Of a DNA stretch of 64,000 nucleotides, positions 38,625 to 54,008 are shown piece by piece. The notes below the pieces were generated by a model. It was not told the DNA's origin, ran no database searches, and saw nothing but the letters and a program-made list of their open reading frames with translations. Position 1 is the stretch's first letter. Each line of letters opens with the position of its first letter. The position numbers and the translations under genes were made by a program. The DNA comes from Volvariella volvacea V23 (Eukaryota > Basidiomycota > Agaricomycetes > Agaricales > Pluteaceae), in NCBI GenBank assembly GCA_000349905.1, contig KB722740.1, positions 1,806,743-1,870,742 on the forward strand. Direction: 5' to 3'.

Positions 38625-41600
38625 CTAGTGTCGGATCCTCTTCCTTCGTATTTGAATATCGTTGGCAGGTGTAGGAGGTGCTTCTGGCGTAGATGGATCG
38701 GGCCCTTCTGACATCCTGTTTGGATCCGAGTGTTGTTGGTTTGGCCCATCCTCAACATCCATATCCTCGTCAACGGGTCTGGCTCTCTTACGAGTAGCTT
38801 TTGGGGTGGCTACTCCGTTTACTTCGTCCTGGTGCAGCAACTCGTTTCTATTCTCCTTATTTTCATCCCCTTCATCGTCGGTAGGAGGTGGGGATGATAA
38901 AGGCGGGGACACCGCAGGAGACCTTGAAATAGGTGTGTGGTGCCCTTGTCGATCCAGTGATTCTTGGGTCGAAGAATGCCCCAAAGGCGACTTCTCTCTC
39001 TGGGAGGGAGTGATTAGGTTTTTACGTGGTCTCCCGCGGGGTTTAGGTGCTTTAGGCGTTGTTTGTTCCTCTTCATGGTCCGTGGTTACCATCCCATCTT
39101 CTAGTACACCTTTACCCTTATCACGGGGTCGTGGTGTGGTTGGAGGTTTTCCGCGGGCACTTCTACGAACTGGGTGAGATGTATTAGGGTCGGGGGATTC
39201 GATCATCCTTTCAACTTCATGCTCCTCTTCGTCATCAGTCGTGATGGCGGCAGCACTCTTGGCACCCTTCCCTTTCCGACCTTTTGTGGCGACGGCTAGA
39301 TGGAATGAAGTGAGCAACCAACTAAAAGCCTGATGCACGGATAGTGCTTACGCTTCTCTTTACCCAAAAGGGTAGCGAGGCGTTTTTCGTAGGCGCGATA
39401 GGGTTCCCAAGCTTTAGCAGTGGGCGAAGGCTCCAATTTCGCTCTAGCCAATGCTGCATCCAGAACCGATTTTCTACATCGAAAATGTCAGTATCATCCG
39501 GACTACCGTGAAATTTACCTACATTTGTTGAGCATCCTTACTCTGCACTGTACTCAGCAATGGTATGATCGCTTTAAAGAGTGCAATGGCGTTCTTCAAT
39601 TGATCCTTCCCTTTCCTCTGCGCCGAAGCGATCTCCGTTGTTACCCAATTCAATAACTTGATCTGTATCTCGATGATGTATTTGACGTTCAACTTGCGTA
39701 CGATGGAAAGCTGGCTTCCACGAACAAGGAAAGATGATGAAAGAAGTTTGGCTAGCTGGGTACAAGCGGCCCCGTTGCCAACCTCCACATGATACGCCTG
39801 AATTGAATACAGTAAGCAAATTGGAGGGAACGAACGGCGGGGTGGTTAATACTAACCTCTTGCATAGCGTCCGTAACAACATTCACCACTGCCTCCCCAT
39901 TATCGTTGAACATTCCTTCCTCACGGAGAACATCAACAATAACTTTGGCACAAGCATCGAATGCAGGACCCAATCGTCCATAATGTGCAAGGATCTTTGC
40001 TCCATATTGGACTTGAATGGCATTAGCTCTGATGGCCCTTAAAAAGGTTGAAACCACGTCAATAAATAGGTATTCTCTTTCCAGATGTGCACGGGAATGA
40101 ATGTCCACTAAAAGCGAATAAGAGATCAATTAACCACAACCAAGAGGTAGTTTAACATAACGCTCACCTTCTTTCAACTTGGTCCCTGTAGCTTTTTTCT
40201 TTTTGCTACCACCAGCTTTACCCTGAGGTGGAGCGTCTTCCTCATCCTCATCCTCGCCCTCGTCTCCACTACTAACATCTCCATTCGCGTCTTGCTTCCC
40301 ATCGCCACTCGCACCATCCTCCCAACCTAACTCTGAAGCATAAATCTCGATCTCGGCATCAATATATCCAGCACAGTCAGCCTGCTGCTTATCTGTTAAT
40401 TTGATCGATACAGCAGCTGTAGGTAAACCTGGTTGAGCTGGTGTGGGTACAGCAGCGGGTGCAGGTGTTGCAGACATTTGAGGTTCATCGCCTTCCAGAT
40501 TGGTACCCGGCGTTGGTGCAGATATCGGTTCAGGAACTAAAGGCTCAGTTGTCGGTGATGGCGCAAAAAGTACATGAAGATCAATGAAATGCTTGAACGC
40601 CTTAAAAAAACGAATATTAGCCTCAGTATATGCGCACAGAACAGAAGGGTAGGAATACAAACCGTTCTCTTGACGTCAGGTAGTGTGTTCGACTGTCTTC
40701 CGATTGCATATTCCTCCAGTTTTTCCAACAGCTGCCCACGTTGCGTTACCAGACTTTCTCTCAATTTCTTCTCTTCTGGTGAGGGATTGGCGCTTGTTGT
40801 CATCTTTCTTCCTTTCCACAGTATATGAAGCGTCAATAGGTGCAGCGATTGCTCAACCATCTATGGTGTCCATCAAAATGGAAGCAAATCAATAAGGCTG
40901 ATCCGAAAGAAAAATAAGGTTATAAGATTACTACTGACCGTCTGTTCAACTTTATCCCCCAACTTGCCTCTCTCGACAAGGGCCAAAACGATGTCCCAAA
41001 CGCTCCTCTCCTTCCCACTATCATCATCTTCCATCCAGCTCGTCAAATCTTTGGCTCCAGCCAATACAGCCAACCTAGTGCATATAGCACCTATTGAGAT
41101 CATCTCGTCTTCGCTATACCTTGCCAATTCAATATCAACCTCCTTCTGTTGGCTCTTCTTGCTTGACTTGCCCTTATTCTTAGCAGTAGCCTTGTTCTTA
41201 TTCTGTTTAGCCAACACAGCAGCCTTTGTAGCCCTCTTCTTCGAGTGAAGCGGCGACTCGATGTTCTCGTCCTCTTCTTCGTTCTGGCCATTCATCTGCC
41301 TATCCTCGTCATCGTGATCGGCAGCGTTAGCGTTAGCCTCCTCATCAACTTCTTGTCCCATCGAGTCTTCACGAAGCGCGGCAGTTCGTAAAGTCGAAGC
41401 TAGCTCATCTTCGAGCTCGGCCATTTTGGTGGAATTGGTGTTGGCTAGACTGGTTGCGTCGAGGAGGTAGCGAATGGCGGTTATGGCGTGACGGAGGACG
41501 GTGAGGGAGGAATGTGACAGGAATTGTTTGGTGATATCGTCCCAGAGACTTGCATATGCCTACACGACCATGATAAGCTATGCGCACGTGGGGGCAACAG

Positions 41601-44600
41601 AGTAACTGAACAACTCACGGAGAGCATACGCATTTCGACGTAAAGGTCCAGGTTCATTAATGTAGGCATCATCAGCACTACTACAATCCTATTCTGATCA
41701 GATTGATGCTTAATGAATAGTCTCGGAAGTGCTTCAATAAGCGCTCGTGTGATGTCACCATTTACTTCCTCGTCCTCGCCCTGTGAATGAAAGCATATCA
41801 AAACTCAATCACCAACAAGTCACAAGGGGCGCAGATAGCCCACCTTCTTGCTATTGGCGGCTTCTGACTTTGCTCTCCTCAACGCAGCCACCAACACCTC
41901 GAGCAGAACGCTCTCCTCGATTTCTTCTAGCCTCCAAGCCTCTTCGATGTCGTCACTGTTCCTCGTCGATCGGACCCTGTTCTTCCCATTCACTCTTGCT
42001 CCTTTTCGTCCCCCTGCCCCACCACGACCACGGGCACTAGTCGTAGCTCCATTAACGCCCTCATCGTCCTCATCACCACCTCTAGCAGAATGGTCAAGCA
42101 ACAAAACTGCCAGCAAACCCTGCCAATCGCTGACAGCCTCCACCTCATCCCAAAGCGCTTCGACAACCAACGCGATCCGACCACGAAGGTCAGCCTCAAC
42201 CAGAGCCGCCGCGACTTCCTGCGTAGGGCTCGTACTTCCGCTCATCCCAAGTCCTCTCCTGGTATTTCCACCAGTCTTCGTTCGTCTTCTTTGGCCATCT
42301 TCTTGGCCATCATCCTCGTCAACATCCATAGCGTCACCACCAGCTTCACTGCCAAAATCACTACTCTGTTCTCCAAGCATCTGGTCCAACTTCTTCCCCC
42401 ACCTCACTAACAACTCGGCCAAAGCCTTGGCTCCGACTCTCTTCTTCCTCTCCTCCTTGCTCAACTTCTTCCTCCCTGTCCCATCGCCATCGCGTTCGCT
42501 TTCATCCGCCATATTCTCCTCGCTTATTGCCAGTCTTTCTTCAATCTCCTCCTCCCAAATAGCTTTGACAAAAGCTCCAACGGCTTTTCTAACTTTCGCC
42601 TCTCCATCAAAGATCAACATACAGATCCCCTCCCTCTCTTCAGGTTCCAACAGCGAGTATGTATCCAGCCCTTTCAAGACTTGCAATACCGCCACTCTGA
42701 CGCTCAGCTCCGTGTCACCCTTGGCCATCTCGATCATTCGAGACTTGAATCTCTCAGTAAAGGTACTAAATGAACCAATATATGCAGCCGCGGATGACGA
42801 AGTAGGCGAGTTGGGTGAGTTTGAAGGTGGGCAATAGACGGGAAGGAGGGATTTGACGGCTTCCAGGCGGACGACGGTTGTGGAATCCGAGAGAACCCAG
42901 CCGACGTAACGGAGGTAAGACGCGTCGAGGAAGTGAGATGGGTGCTTGCGGAACCAAAGGCCTATTGAGCGAACGCATTCTGCTCGGATGTTGGGGTCAA
43001 GGTCGCGGTAACGATGGACAAATACTCTGCAAAACGCGAAAGAAAGGAGGAAAGGAACTGAGTGGGAAGACCTCGGGTGTGCTGAAAATGGATACATACC
43101 CATCAACAAACTCCTTAATATATTCTGCCAGCTTTTTCTTCTTGTCCCTAATCTCTTTGGCCTTGATCTCAAGTTCTTTTAGCCTGGCTGTCGATCCAGT
43201 AGCAGCTCCCTTGGCGGTTGCCTTTCTCTTCTTCTCCCCTTCCCTTTGTCTGGCCACAATTTCAGCTTCTTTCTCCACCTCGTTCGCCACCTCACATAGT
43301 GCAGTCTCGACTTCCAAAGCAACAACGGTTGCTGTGTGGCGGAAACTACGTATGTGGGACGACGACATGGCAATTACCCATGCTTGTAGAGTAGGCATTA
43401 GGTCCGAGGTATACAGATGACCGAGTGCAGCAGAGGATGCGATTAGGCGGTCGAGGAGTTCAGATAATGACTTCCGGAACCGTTTAAATAGAGGAAGCTT
43501 GGACGTTAGGGGGTATATTGGAGAGTCCTCCTACACGTGCATAAGATGAGCGAAAGGTGTTGAGTAGGACGAAGGCGGTATCAGCACACCTGCTTGAGAG
43601 CCTCAGTAAAGTTATCCAAAGCATCCACCACCCCATCATAATCAACAGCTTCATCGCCATTCACAGAATCGTTGCATCCACAACAACGTAGAACGAGGTT
43701 GACCAGCTCCGCGAGAGCAGGACCAGGTGTTTGATCGAGTGATTCCAAAAAGTCTTCCGCCGTTTGTTGCAGAGCTGCGGTGGGGTTAAGGAGCGAATCT
43801 ATTTATGGCGAGATGTCATGATGAGATGTTGTATAGGGCAAAACGAAATCATGAAAGACGTACTAAACAAAGGGTTGTCCATTTGAATGTTGTTTTCCTT
43901 GGCAGCCTGTTCAGCATCATGGACCTCTTCCGCCGTAGGTTCTTTGGGCTTTCTGCCCCGCTTAGCATGTGGCTTTGGGACTTTATGGGTAACGCCACTG
44001 GTAGATGCTGTGGCATCTGTCTGCTTCGCTGTCCTTGGTCGTTTGGTCGGAGGGCGGCCTTTGGCTTTAGGCGTGGCAGACGATTTACGCCGCCCCCCGC
44101 GCCCTTTCCCAGTGACTTTGGGCTTGGGCTTGGCGTTATACTCTTCCTCATCGTCGTCGTCACCATCATCACCACTATCTTCATCGTCCTCGTCCTCTTG
44201 TTGATCCCCTTCCTCGTCTTCCTCCGCTTCTGGAGCACCATCTTCTTCCGCTTCCTTCTCCTTGTCTTCACCATCTTCTTCAATGTCATCATCGCCAGTC
44301 TTGTCCTGATCAGCCTTCTTCTTCCCCTTGCCTTGAGCGGGTGGACGACCTCGACCACGCTTTGCGGGTGTCACCACAGGCGTTTCATGTCCGGCTTCGT
44401 CCTGTGGTTCATCGTCGGAATCCCTTTCATTTCGTTTTCGTTTCCGCTGCTGCTGACTTGCAGAGGGCGTGCTCGTCGCTGGTTGAGTGATAACAATATG
44501 AGTGAAGCCACACCCGGCGTTATTTCCAAGTTCCGTTCCCCACACAACAGCGGAAACAGAGGGGACGAAGGGGCAATACAAAAGACAAAATAGAGTGAGA

Positions 44601-44705
44601 ATACGAGTTTGGTCGTTCGAAGGTTGATTACTGACCAGCTGCAAAGGGCTTTACTTGTTTTTTCTCCCTCTGAGACCTGCGAGGGGGAGCAGGTGAATCG
44701 GACAT
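38625..44705 (-). CDS. SCC3: Cohesin subunit Scc3/Psc3 (STAG/stromalin family)
   Basis: Thirteen exons: 44705-44636, 44478-43864, 43798-43590, 43530-43100, 43026-41844, 41780-41619, 41559-40939, 40860-40663, 40600-40168, 40107-39857, 39797-39523, 39473-39352, 39295-38625; 1746 residues. The N-terminal ~230 residues hold AT-hook-like stretches (AKRGRGRPPAQ, HAKRGRKPKE) around a long Asp/Glu run. The STAG region follows, with SSSHIRSFRHTATVVAL near residue 370. The stromalin conserved domain starts near residue 443 (VFVHRYRDLDPNIRAECVRS, then YLRYVGWVLSD). The rest is a HEAT-like helical array and a basic, Pro-rich tail. Scc3 binds the Scc1 kleisin and is needed to load cohesin on chromatin and hold sister chromatids. 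The protein is longer than yeast Scc3 mainly through its charged ends. It shares a 602-bp divergent promoter region with THR4. Confidence 0.9.
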
Positions 44706-44805
44706 GACGGGGGCGGTTGAGATTAGTGTGTGACAGTGTGACAGGTCGCGTTCAGCCCAGACGCGCTTCAGGATTTGTGGCCATCAACAATCCTGGTCCC
44801 GCAAA

Positions 44806-44812
44806 TGACTCA
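44806..44812. promoter_or_regulatory. Gcn4/Cpc1-type site TGACTCA
   Basis: A perfect TGACTCA palindrome (context AAATGACTCAGG), about 500 nt before the THR4 start. In fungi this is the binding site of the bZIP activator of general amino-acid control, which controls many amino-acid biosynthesis genes. A second, imperfect copy follows 39 nt downstream. One 7-mer can occur by chance. Confidence 0.4.
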
Positions 44813-44844
44813 GGGCCTCGGACGGACAACGAGGTGTGTATGGG

Positions 44845-44850
44845 TGACTC
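44845..44850. promoter_or_regulatory. Second Gcn4/Cpc1-like half site TGACTC
   Basis: GGTGACTCG, one mismatch from TGACTCA. Its nearness to the perfect copy at 44806 makes both more credible as control sites of the threonine synthase gene. Confidence 0.3.
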
Positions 44851-45307
44851 GATGGAAATGAGTTGGGCGGATGGCCCTGGTGTAGTCGGGGATCCTTGGT
44901 GGTTCAGCTGCGCGACCTGGGCTTGCCCTTCGTAACGCAATGATGTTTTTCGAATATGAAATGAACGTTATTGCCCCCACCGCTGATATAAAACCTTATC
45001 AATGGAACATAGGCGCCGCAGTGCAAGCGCTCAATCAGAGCCTCTATTAACCAGGGTAGAAATATGTTTGTACGGTCCCCGCTTGAGCACTTGACCCTGC
45101 AATCGTCTCTTCATCGCCTCGCTAGTGGTTGATCATGCCGCGACCGTTCAGTCCATAGCGTAGACAGACGGACGGCAAGACCAGCACGAGTAGGAATGGC
45201 TTGGATAGGCGGACAGCATCAACACTGGCTGGAGACAAGCAAGGACATACAGATAAAATATGATTCATTAGCCCCTGAGCAAATTATTCTCCATCCCCAT
45301 CCTCACC

Positions 45308-47164
45308 ATGAAGTACCTTTCCACCCGTGGGTCAGACCAATACCTATCCTTTGAAGAGGTACGATGCCCAGCTCTATCCTCCGGACCCACCAACTGAGCC
45401 ATCTCAGACAGTCCTCGCAGGTTTAGCACCCAATGGTGGTCTCTACATACCCTCGCACATACCTATTCTTCCTGCAAACTGGAAGACGGCCTGGAGCAAG
45501 CTAACCTTCCAAGAACTCTCCTACGAGGTCCTTTCCCTCTTCATCGCTCGTTCTGAAATCCCAGCTGCAGATCTCCAATGGCTTGTTGGCAAATCCTACT
45601 TCTCCTTCCGTCATCCTGAAATCACACCTCTAAAACGGCTGTCAGCGAACACCTATATACTCGAGCTGTTCCACGGGCCCACGTATGCGTTCAAAGACGT
45701 GGCACTACAACTGCTGGGCAACCTGTTTGAATACTTTTTAATTCGGAGAAATGGGGCAAAGTCGGCCGATCAGCCGAAAGAGAGGTTAACAGTTGTCGGT
45801 GCTACCAGTGGCGATACTGGCAGGTGAGGCGTCACCCATACTTTCAGACAGAGGAGTGTGCTCATTGCTCTTCCGTCGTGCAGTGCAGCCATTTATGGCC
45901 TACGAAATAAAGCCAATATCTCCATCTTTATCCTACATCCAAAAGGTCGTGTATCCCCCATCCAAGAAGCACAAATGACCACCGTCACCGATCCCAACGT
46001 GTTCAATGTGGCAGTCAAAGGTACATTCGACGACTGTCAAGTGAGTGTCGCCCACAACTTATTTGCCCCTCCTGCTCATCATTTTCATATAGGACATCGT
46101 CAAAGCCCTCTTCGCAGACAAGCAATTCAATGAAACCTACAACCTCGGAGCCGTCAACTCCATAAACTGGGCTCGCATCCTCGCCCAAACAGTCTACTAT
46201 TTCCTCTCCTACTTCCACTTCCGTGCACAACTCGCCGCATCCTCCGGCGTACGAGACCCCGAATCTGACCCAGAACTCCAATTCGTCGTCCCCACAGGAA
46301 ACTTTGGCGATATCCTGGCAGGGTATTACGCCAAGAGGATGGGGCTACCAATAAGCAAGCTCGTAGTTGCTACGAACGAGAACGACATCTTGGCGAGATT
46401 TTGGAAGTCTGGGAAATACGAGAAGGTTGATACTAGCTCCGATGGACGGGATGCTGGCCAGAAAGATGCCAGTGGGGTAAAGGAGACGTTAAGTCCTGCG
46501 ATGGACATTTTGGTGTCGAGTAATTTCGAGAGGCTGCTGTGGTATTTGGCATATGAAACTGTGCTCAGTGAAGTGGGCGAAGATGAGGAAAAGAAGAAGG
46601 CAAAAGCATGTGAAGTTGTCAATGGGTGGATGTCCAAGGTCAAGAGCGACGGTAGAGTAGAGGTACCCACCCAAGTTCTTGAAGTAGCACGGAAAGATTT
46701 CTTGGCCGAGAGGATCTCCGATGAACAGGTAAAGTATCCATTCCCCCGTCTACATTTTTTGTCACTGACGTGATTGTTCCACCTTATAGACACTAGAAAC
46801 CATCAGAGAGCATTTCCTCTCCTCACCCTCTTACATCGCAGATCCACACACAGCTGTAGGCCTGGCAGCCGCCAAAATAATTGCCAAATCAAAGTATGTC
46901 TAGTCTACACATCACCCAATTTTATCTCATCCCTCCCCATCTAGCCCCCCATCCACGCACCAAATCGTCCTCTCCACCGCCCACCCAACCAAATTCTCCT
47001 CCGCAGTAACTCAGGCCCTGTCCTCTATTCCTTCGTTCAGTTTTGAACGCGACGTCTTGCCGGAAGAGTTCAAGGGCTTGTTGGAGAAAGAGAAGAGGGT
47101 GATTGATGTTGAAGAGCCAAGTGTGGAGTTGGTTAAGGGTGTCATTGAGAAGCATGTTGTGTAG
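45308..47164 (+). CDS. THR4: Threonine synthase
   Basis: Exons 45308-45358, 45408-45823, 45884-46040, 46093-46728, 46790-46893, 46945-47164; 527 residues. It converts O-phosphohomoserine to threonine and phosphate with pyridoxal phosphate, the last step of threonine synthesis. The N-terminus MKYLSTRG and the LAGLAPNGGLYIP segment are family marks. The PLP lysine is Lys113 in HGPTYAFKDVALQ. The phosphate-binding loop GATSGDTGSAAIYGLR is formed across intron 2. VPTGNFGDILAGYYAKRMG lies in the large domain. Length fits fungal enzymes, and it is presumably cytosolic. The start is the first ATG and directly precedes the conserved N-terminus. Divergent from SCC3, with Gcn4-type sites upstream. The 3' end faces MCM4 at 214 nt. 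Confidence 0.96.
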
Positions 47165-47378
47165 GTGTAAGTTTTATGGTATGAGGTCGGGGAGTTGTAC
47201 AAAAATACGAGAGTGTAGGATCTATACAGAGCGAATCACTTATGTGGAATTCTGTCTTTTCAGAGTTTAAGAGTTGAAAATGTTTGCATTTGGTATGATT
47301 AAATGTATACGCATATAGATACACCTATCACAGGACAAAGTAGAAAAAAAAAGAATACAACATCATATCACTTCGTCC

Positions 47379-50854
<3,476 letters not shown>

Positions 50855-51503
50855 TTGTTCGGACGGCGACTCCGACAATTGGACTCCTAGATTGAAGCCA
50901 CCTCCCCCCTTTTGGGGATTCAAAGAATCTCCGCATCGCAACAGCTGTAGTACTTGCGGTAATACAGACCCAATGATATTGTACTAGATTGATCTGATGA
51001 CGGATGGGTGAAATATTTGTGCTTCAGAAATACCAAGGAATCGTTTTGAGGTGAGAAGGAGACTTCTCAGCAAATCAAACTTATTTAAGGTAGCAGAGTA
51101 TTTGGCCAACAATGCCGCTGTTCGGTGGAAAAGCTTGCTATTGCATACTGCTTTAAATAATGATAACTACTGTTGTAATGCGCCACTTCAGGGCAGGCTC
51201 GCGAGATAACCACGTGGTCAAGCCATCTTGAAACTCCGTTCAGCTTTCTGTCCCACTTGGACTAGGACGAAATGTTGACGGCATGCGCTTCAGCATCTAC
51301 ACCCTGTGAGCAGCTCTTCCTGTTTCCACGACTTTGCCTGAGTTACCATATGGTACGGCTCCTCCCGACTTCTATCAACCCTCTCATCTCTTCTTCGACA
51401 GGCTGTGAGAAAGTAGCCTCAGTGTTCTCATCACCGGTGTCGAGCCCTTAAGAGAAGAGTCTGTGTACTATAATAAGAAGCTCTCTCACCCTCTCGAGTC
51501 CTA
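50855..51503. promoter_or_regulatory. Divergent promoter region of MCM4 and the aminotransferase gene
   Basis: 649 nt between two start codons that point away from each other. ACGCGT, the MCB-type motif of cell-cycle genes, occurs just inside the MCM4 coding start (50831) rather than upstream. No coding frame was seen in the interval. Confidence 0.45.
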
Positions 51504-53268
51504 ATGACTTTTAACCAGCTTAACGATTGCACCGACACTAGCTCCAAAGGAGCTTTTAAGAATGGGATTTCGCCAGAGCCATCGCCTTCTTTTGGCCATG
51601 ACATGCTCAAATTCTTTGCCTTGGACCAGGACTATATCAACCTTAATCATGGTGTGCATGGCTTCTGGATCCGTTCTCCTATGCTTTTTCTCATTCAACT
51701 TTGTAGGCACGTTTGGCTCCGTCCCTCGTCCAGTACAGGACGCATATACCTCGATATCGGACCAGATTGAGTCAAATCCGGATTATTTCGGTCGTCTACT
51801 CTACTATCGTCAACTAGATGGCGTCAGAAGTCGACTTGCCAAGTTGGTTAACGCTCATGTCGATGAATGCGTGATCGTACCGAATGTGGCGTATGGCGTT
51901 AACACTATTCTAAGAAATTTCGAATGGAATGAAGGAGACATCATTATTACTAGTAAGGGACATTGTTGATTTTTTGCCCCGCTACCACACGCTGATAATG
52001 CTAAATAGCCAACACTGCGTATGAAGCAATTCAACATGCCATATCATACATCGCCAATCGCCACCCTCACCCCACAACACCAGTCTTTGCGATTCAGTTC
52101 CCAACCTCCCACGCCAACATCCTCTCGAGTTTTACTGCTCATGTTAAGAGTCTAGTCCAAGACTCCAACCCCACGGAGACTGGCATCAAGCGAAAGGTTG
52201 TGGCTATTTTTGATACCATCAGTTCCCAACCAGGCGTTCTTTGGCCATGGAAGCAAATGGTTGAAATATGCAGAGAATACGGCGTCTGGAGTGTTGTGGA
52301 TGCTGCACATTCACTTGGACAAGAAATCGATATTAATTTAAAGAGTGTCGATCCTGATTTCTGGATAGCTGTATGTTCAATCTATGATCATTCCAGATCT
52401 GCGATCGCTGATGTGTGCAATAGAATTGTAACAAGTGGTTATATGCTAAGCGCGGATGTGCTTTACTCTATGTCCCATCTCGGTAGGTTTTTGTTGCTGT
52501 TTTATGTGCATATATAGCTCAAGTTCTCGTTATATGTGCCCAATTTTGTGTAGGAATCAAGCCATGATCAAAGATACTTTGATACCAGCCCTCATCTACC
52601 CAGTACCGGGACTGAATCCGACACCTTTTATTGCAAAATTCTATTGTAAGTGAATATATTTGATCTTCAACCCCCGCATCTAGTTCACGTATCACCAGGG
52701 TCCGGTTCTGCGGATTTCGCTATTCCGTTGAGCATAAATGCAGGTGCGTATATGTGTGACTTGGTTACTTCGATTTATTAGTGGCCAATTAGCCCTGGAT
52801 TTCCGCGCATATATTGGGGGCGAAGACAAAATCAATGAATATTGTCACCAGATGGCTATTGCAGGTGGTAACCGTTTGGCTCAGATACTCGGAACAAGTG
52901 TTATGGATGCTCCTAACAATGAGCTTACTCTGAATATGGTATATTTGCATATATGGGATTGTAAATAGATAAAAATCGCTAACTCCTCATGTAGGTTAAC
53001 GTGGAACTACCGCTCCAAGCCAAACCATCAGGAGAAGTATGGTTTGGACTGCAAAACAAACTATTGGAAGAAGGCAGAGTGTATGCGGTGTACTATCACC
53101 ACAATGCGAAATGGTGGGTCAGGGTCTCTTCTCAAGTGTACAACGAGGTTAGTGGTATCCAATCAAAGTTGGCTACTATCATTGATCCTTTCGTTCTAGA
53201 TGTCCGACTTCGAAAAGCTAGGACAAGTGCTCAAGGCAGCGTGCCGAGAGATCACCTCATCCTTGTGA
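51504..53268 (+). CDS. PLP-dependent class V aminotransferase-like protein
   Basis: Exons 51504-51651, 51707-51952, 52009-52370, 52424-52482, 52554-52645, 52684-52743, 52793-52938, 52995-53147, 53200-53268; 444 residues. The fold-type I, class V pattern is clear: INLNHGTFGSVPRPV at the N-terminus, TTNTAYEAI, then SVVDAAHSLGQ holding the PLP-pyridine Asp, and the PLP lysine in ANCNKWLYAKRG (Lys256). Fungal relatives are annotated as isopenicillin-N-epimerase-like, and some desulfurases of ergothioneine synthesis share this fold. The sequence alone does not tell epimerase, desulfurase and hercynylcysteine lyase activities apart. Nine exons with small exons (59, 60, 69 nt) all join in frame. The acceptor before exon 7 is the second AG (52792); the first leads to a stop. 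No targeting signal. Confidence 0.85.
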
Positions 53269-54008
53269 ATGTAGGGATAGTGTACGTGTCGCCTTCATCA
53301 GCTTCTCAATTGGTTAGGGGCACAATACAGCATCCCTCGTCAATGATAAGCCTGCCCGTTTGTCATGTGTACATATATGCGGTGAGAAGGTAGGTGCGGG
53401 GCATTGCTGTTATAAGGTTTTCCGATATTTGGAACGTGTTAAGCCAATCTCCGCTTCGACGAACAGCATTAAAAAGACCTCTGGTATCGCCTGATCTGTC
53501 CCTTGCAGTGCATTCACGGCCTTCAATCAACCCTATTGTATAACAGATGCACACAAAAATCGATTGAATAGCCATCCATTGCCTTTCGACAATTGCTAGA
53601 GCGCAATAAAGCGCGGCGAAGTAGATCTACAATCACAATCAATAAATAGTTTCCGAATTAGGGCGTGAATGTATGTCAGATGCCTCGTGGTTAGAACAGC
53701 ACTGGGGTGATGTAGGCGTCAAGTTGAAACCCCATTTAACGAAGATGTGATATCAACGTAATCCTCGCGCTTTCCCCCATTGTACCCTTGCCTTTACAGG
53801 CTTCAGCACTCAACCCCGCTTTTTTCCCTTTGATCCCAACGCAACCCCTTCACTTTTTACTTATAAAGTCGCCAGGCTCTCAGGGTCCTTGCGGGTTCCT
53901 TTCATCGATAAGCAGTTTAAGTGGCTACGTCGCCTTCCTGAACGGTTGGTCTCCTAACATTTGTGCTTTCACGATCTAAAGTATGACTGATCATTCATTT
54001 TCAGTATT
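53269..54008. other. Intergenic spacer with tRNA-like repeat
   Basis: Between the aminotransferase gene and the Argonaute gene. It holds the 3' UTR of the first, the tRNA-like head at 53681-53731 and the Argonaute promoter. A TTTTCAG just before the Argonaute start could be a 5' UTR intron acceptor. Confidence 0.4.
53681..53731 (+). mobile_element. tRNA-like repeat head (possible SINE)
   Basis: TGCCTCGTGGTTAGAACAGC (53681-53700) matches the A box of tRNA promoters, and AAGTTGAAACC (53721-53731) is a weak B box. The two are closer together than in a full tRNA, and no acceptor stem pairs around them. It could be a decayed tRNA-derived SINE. Boundaries unknown. Confidence 0.27.

Larger units (their letters stand above)
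44706..45307. promoter_or_regulatory. Divergent promoter region of SCC3 and THR4
   Basis: The two start codons are 602 nt apart and face away from each other, so both promoters must lie here. The interval holds two Gcn4-type half sites, listed separately. No open frame with coding character. Confidence 0.55.

Noticed and set aside
41848..42837. 329-codon plus-strand frame
   Set aside because: Lies wholly opposite the conserved stromalin exon of SCC3; Ser/Leu-rich shadow.
43799..44593. Long plus-strand frames opposite the cohesin N-terminus
   Set aside because: Shadow of the acidic repeat-rich coding strand; the minus-strand gene is well supported.
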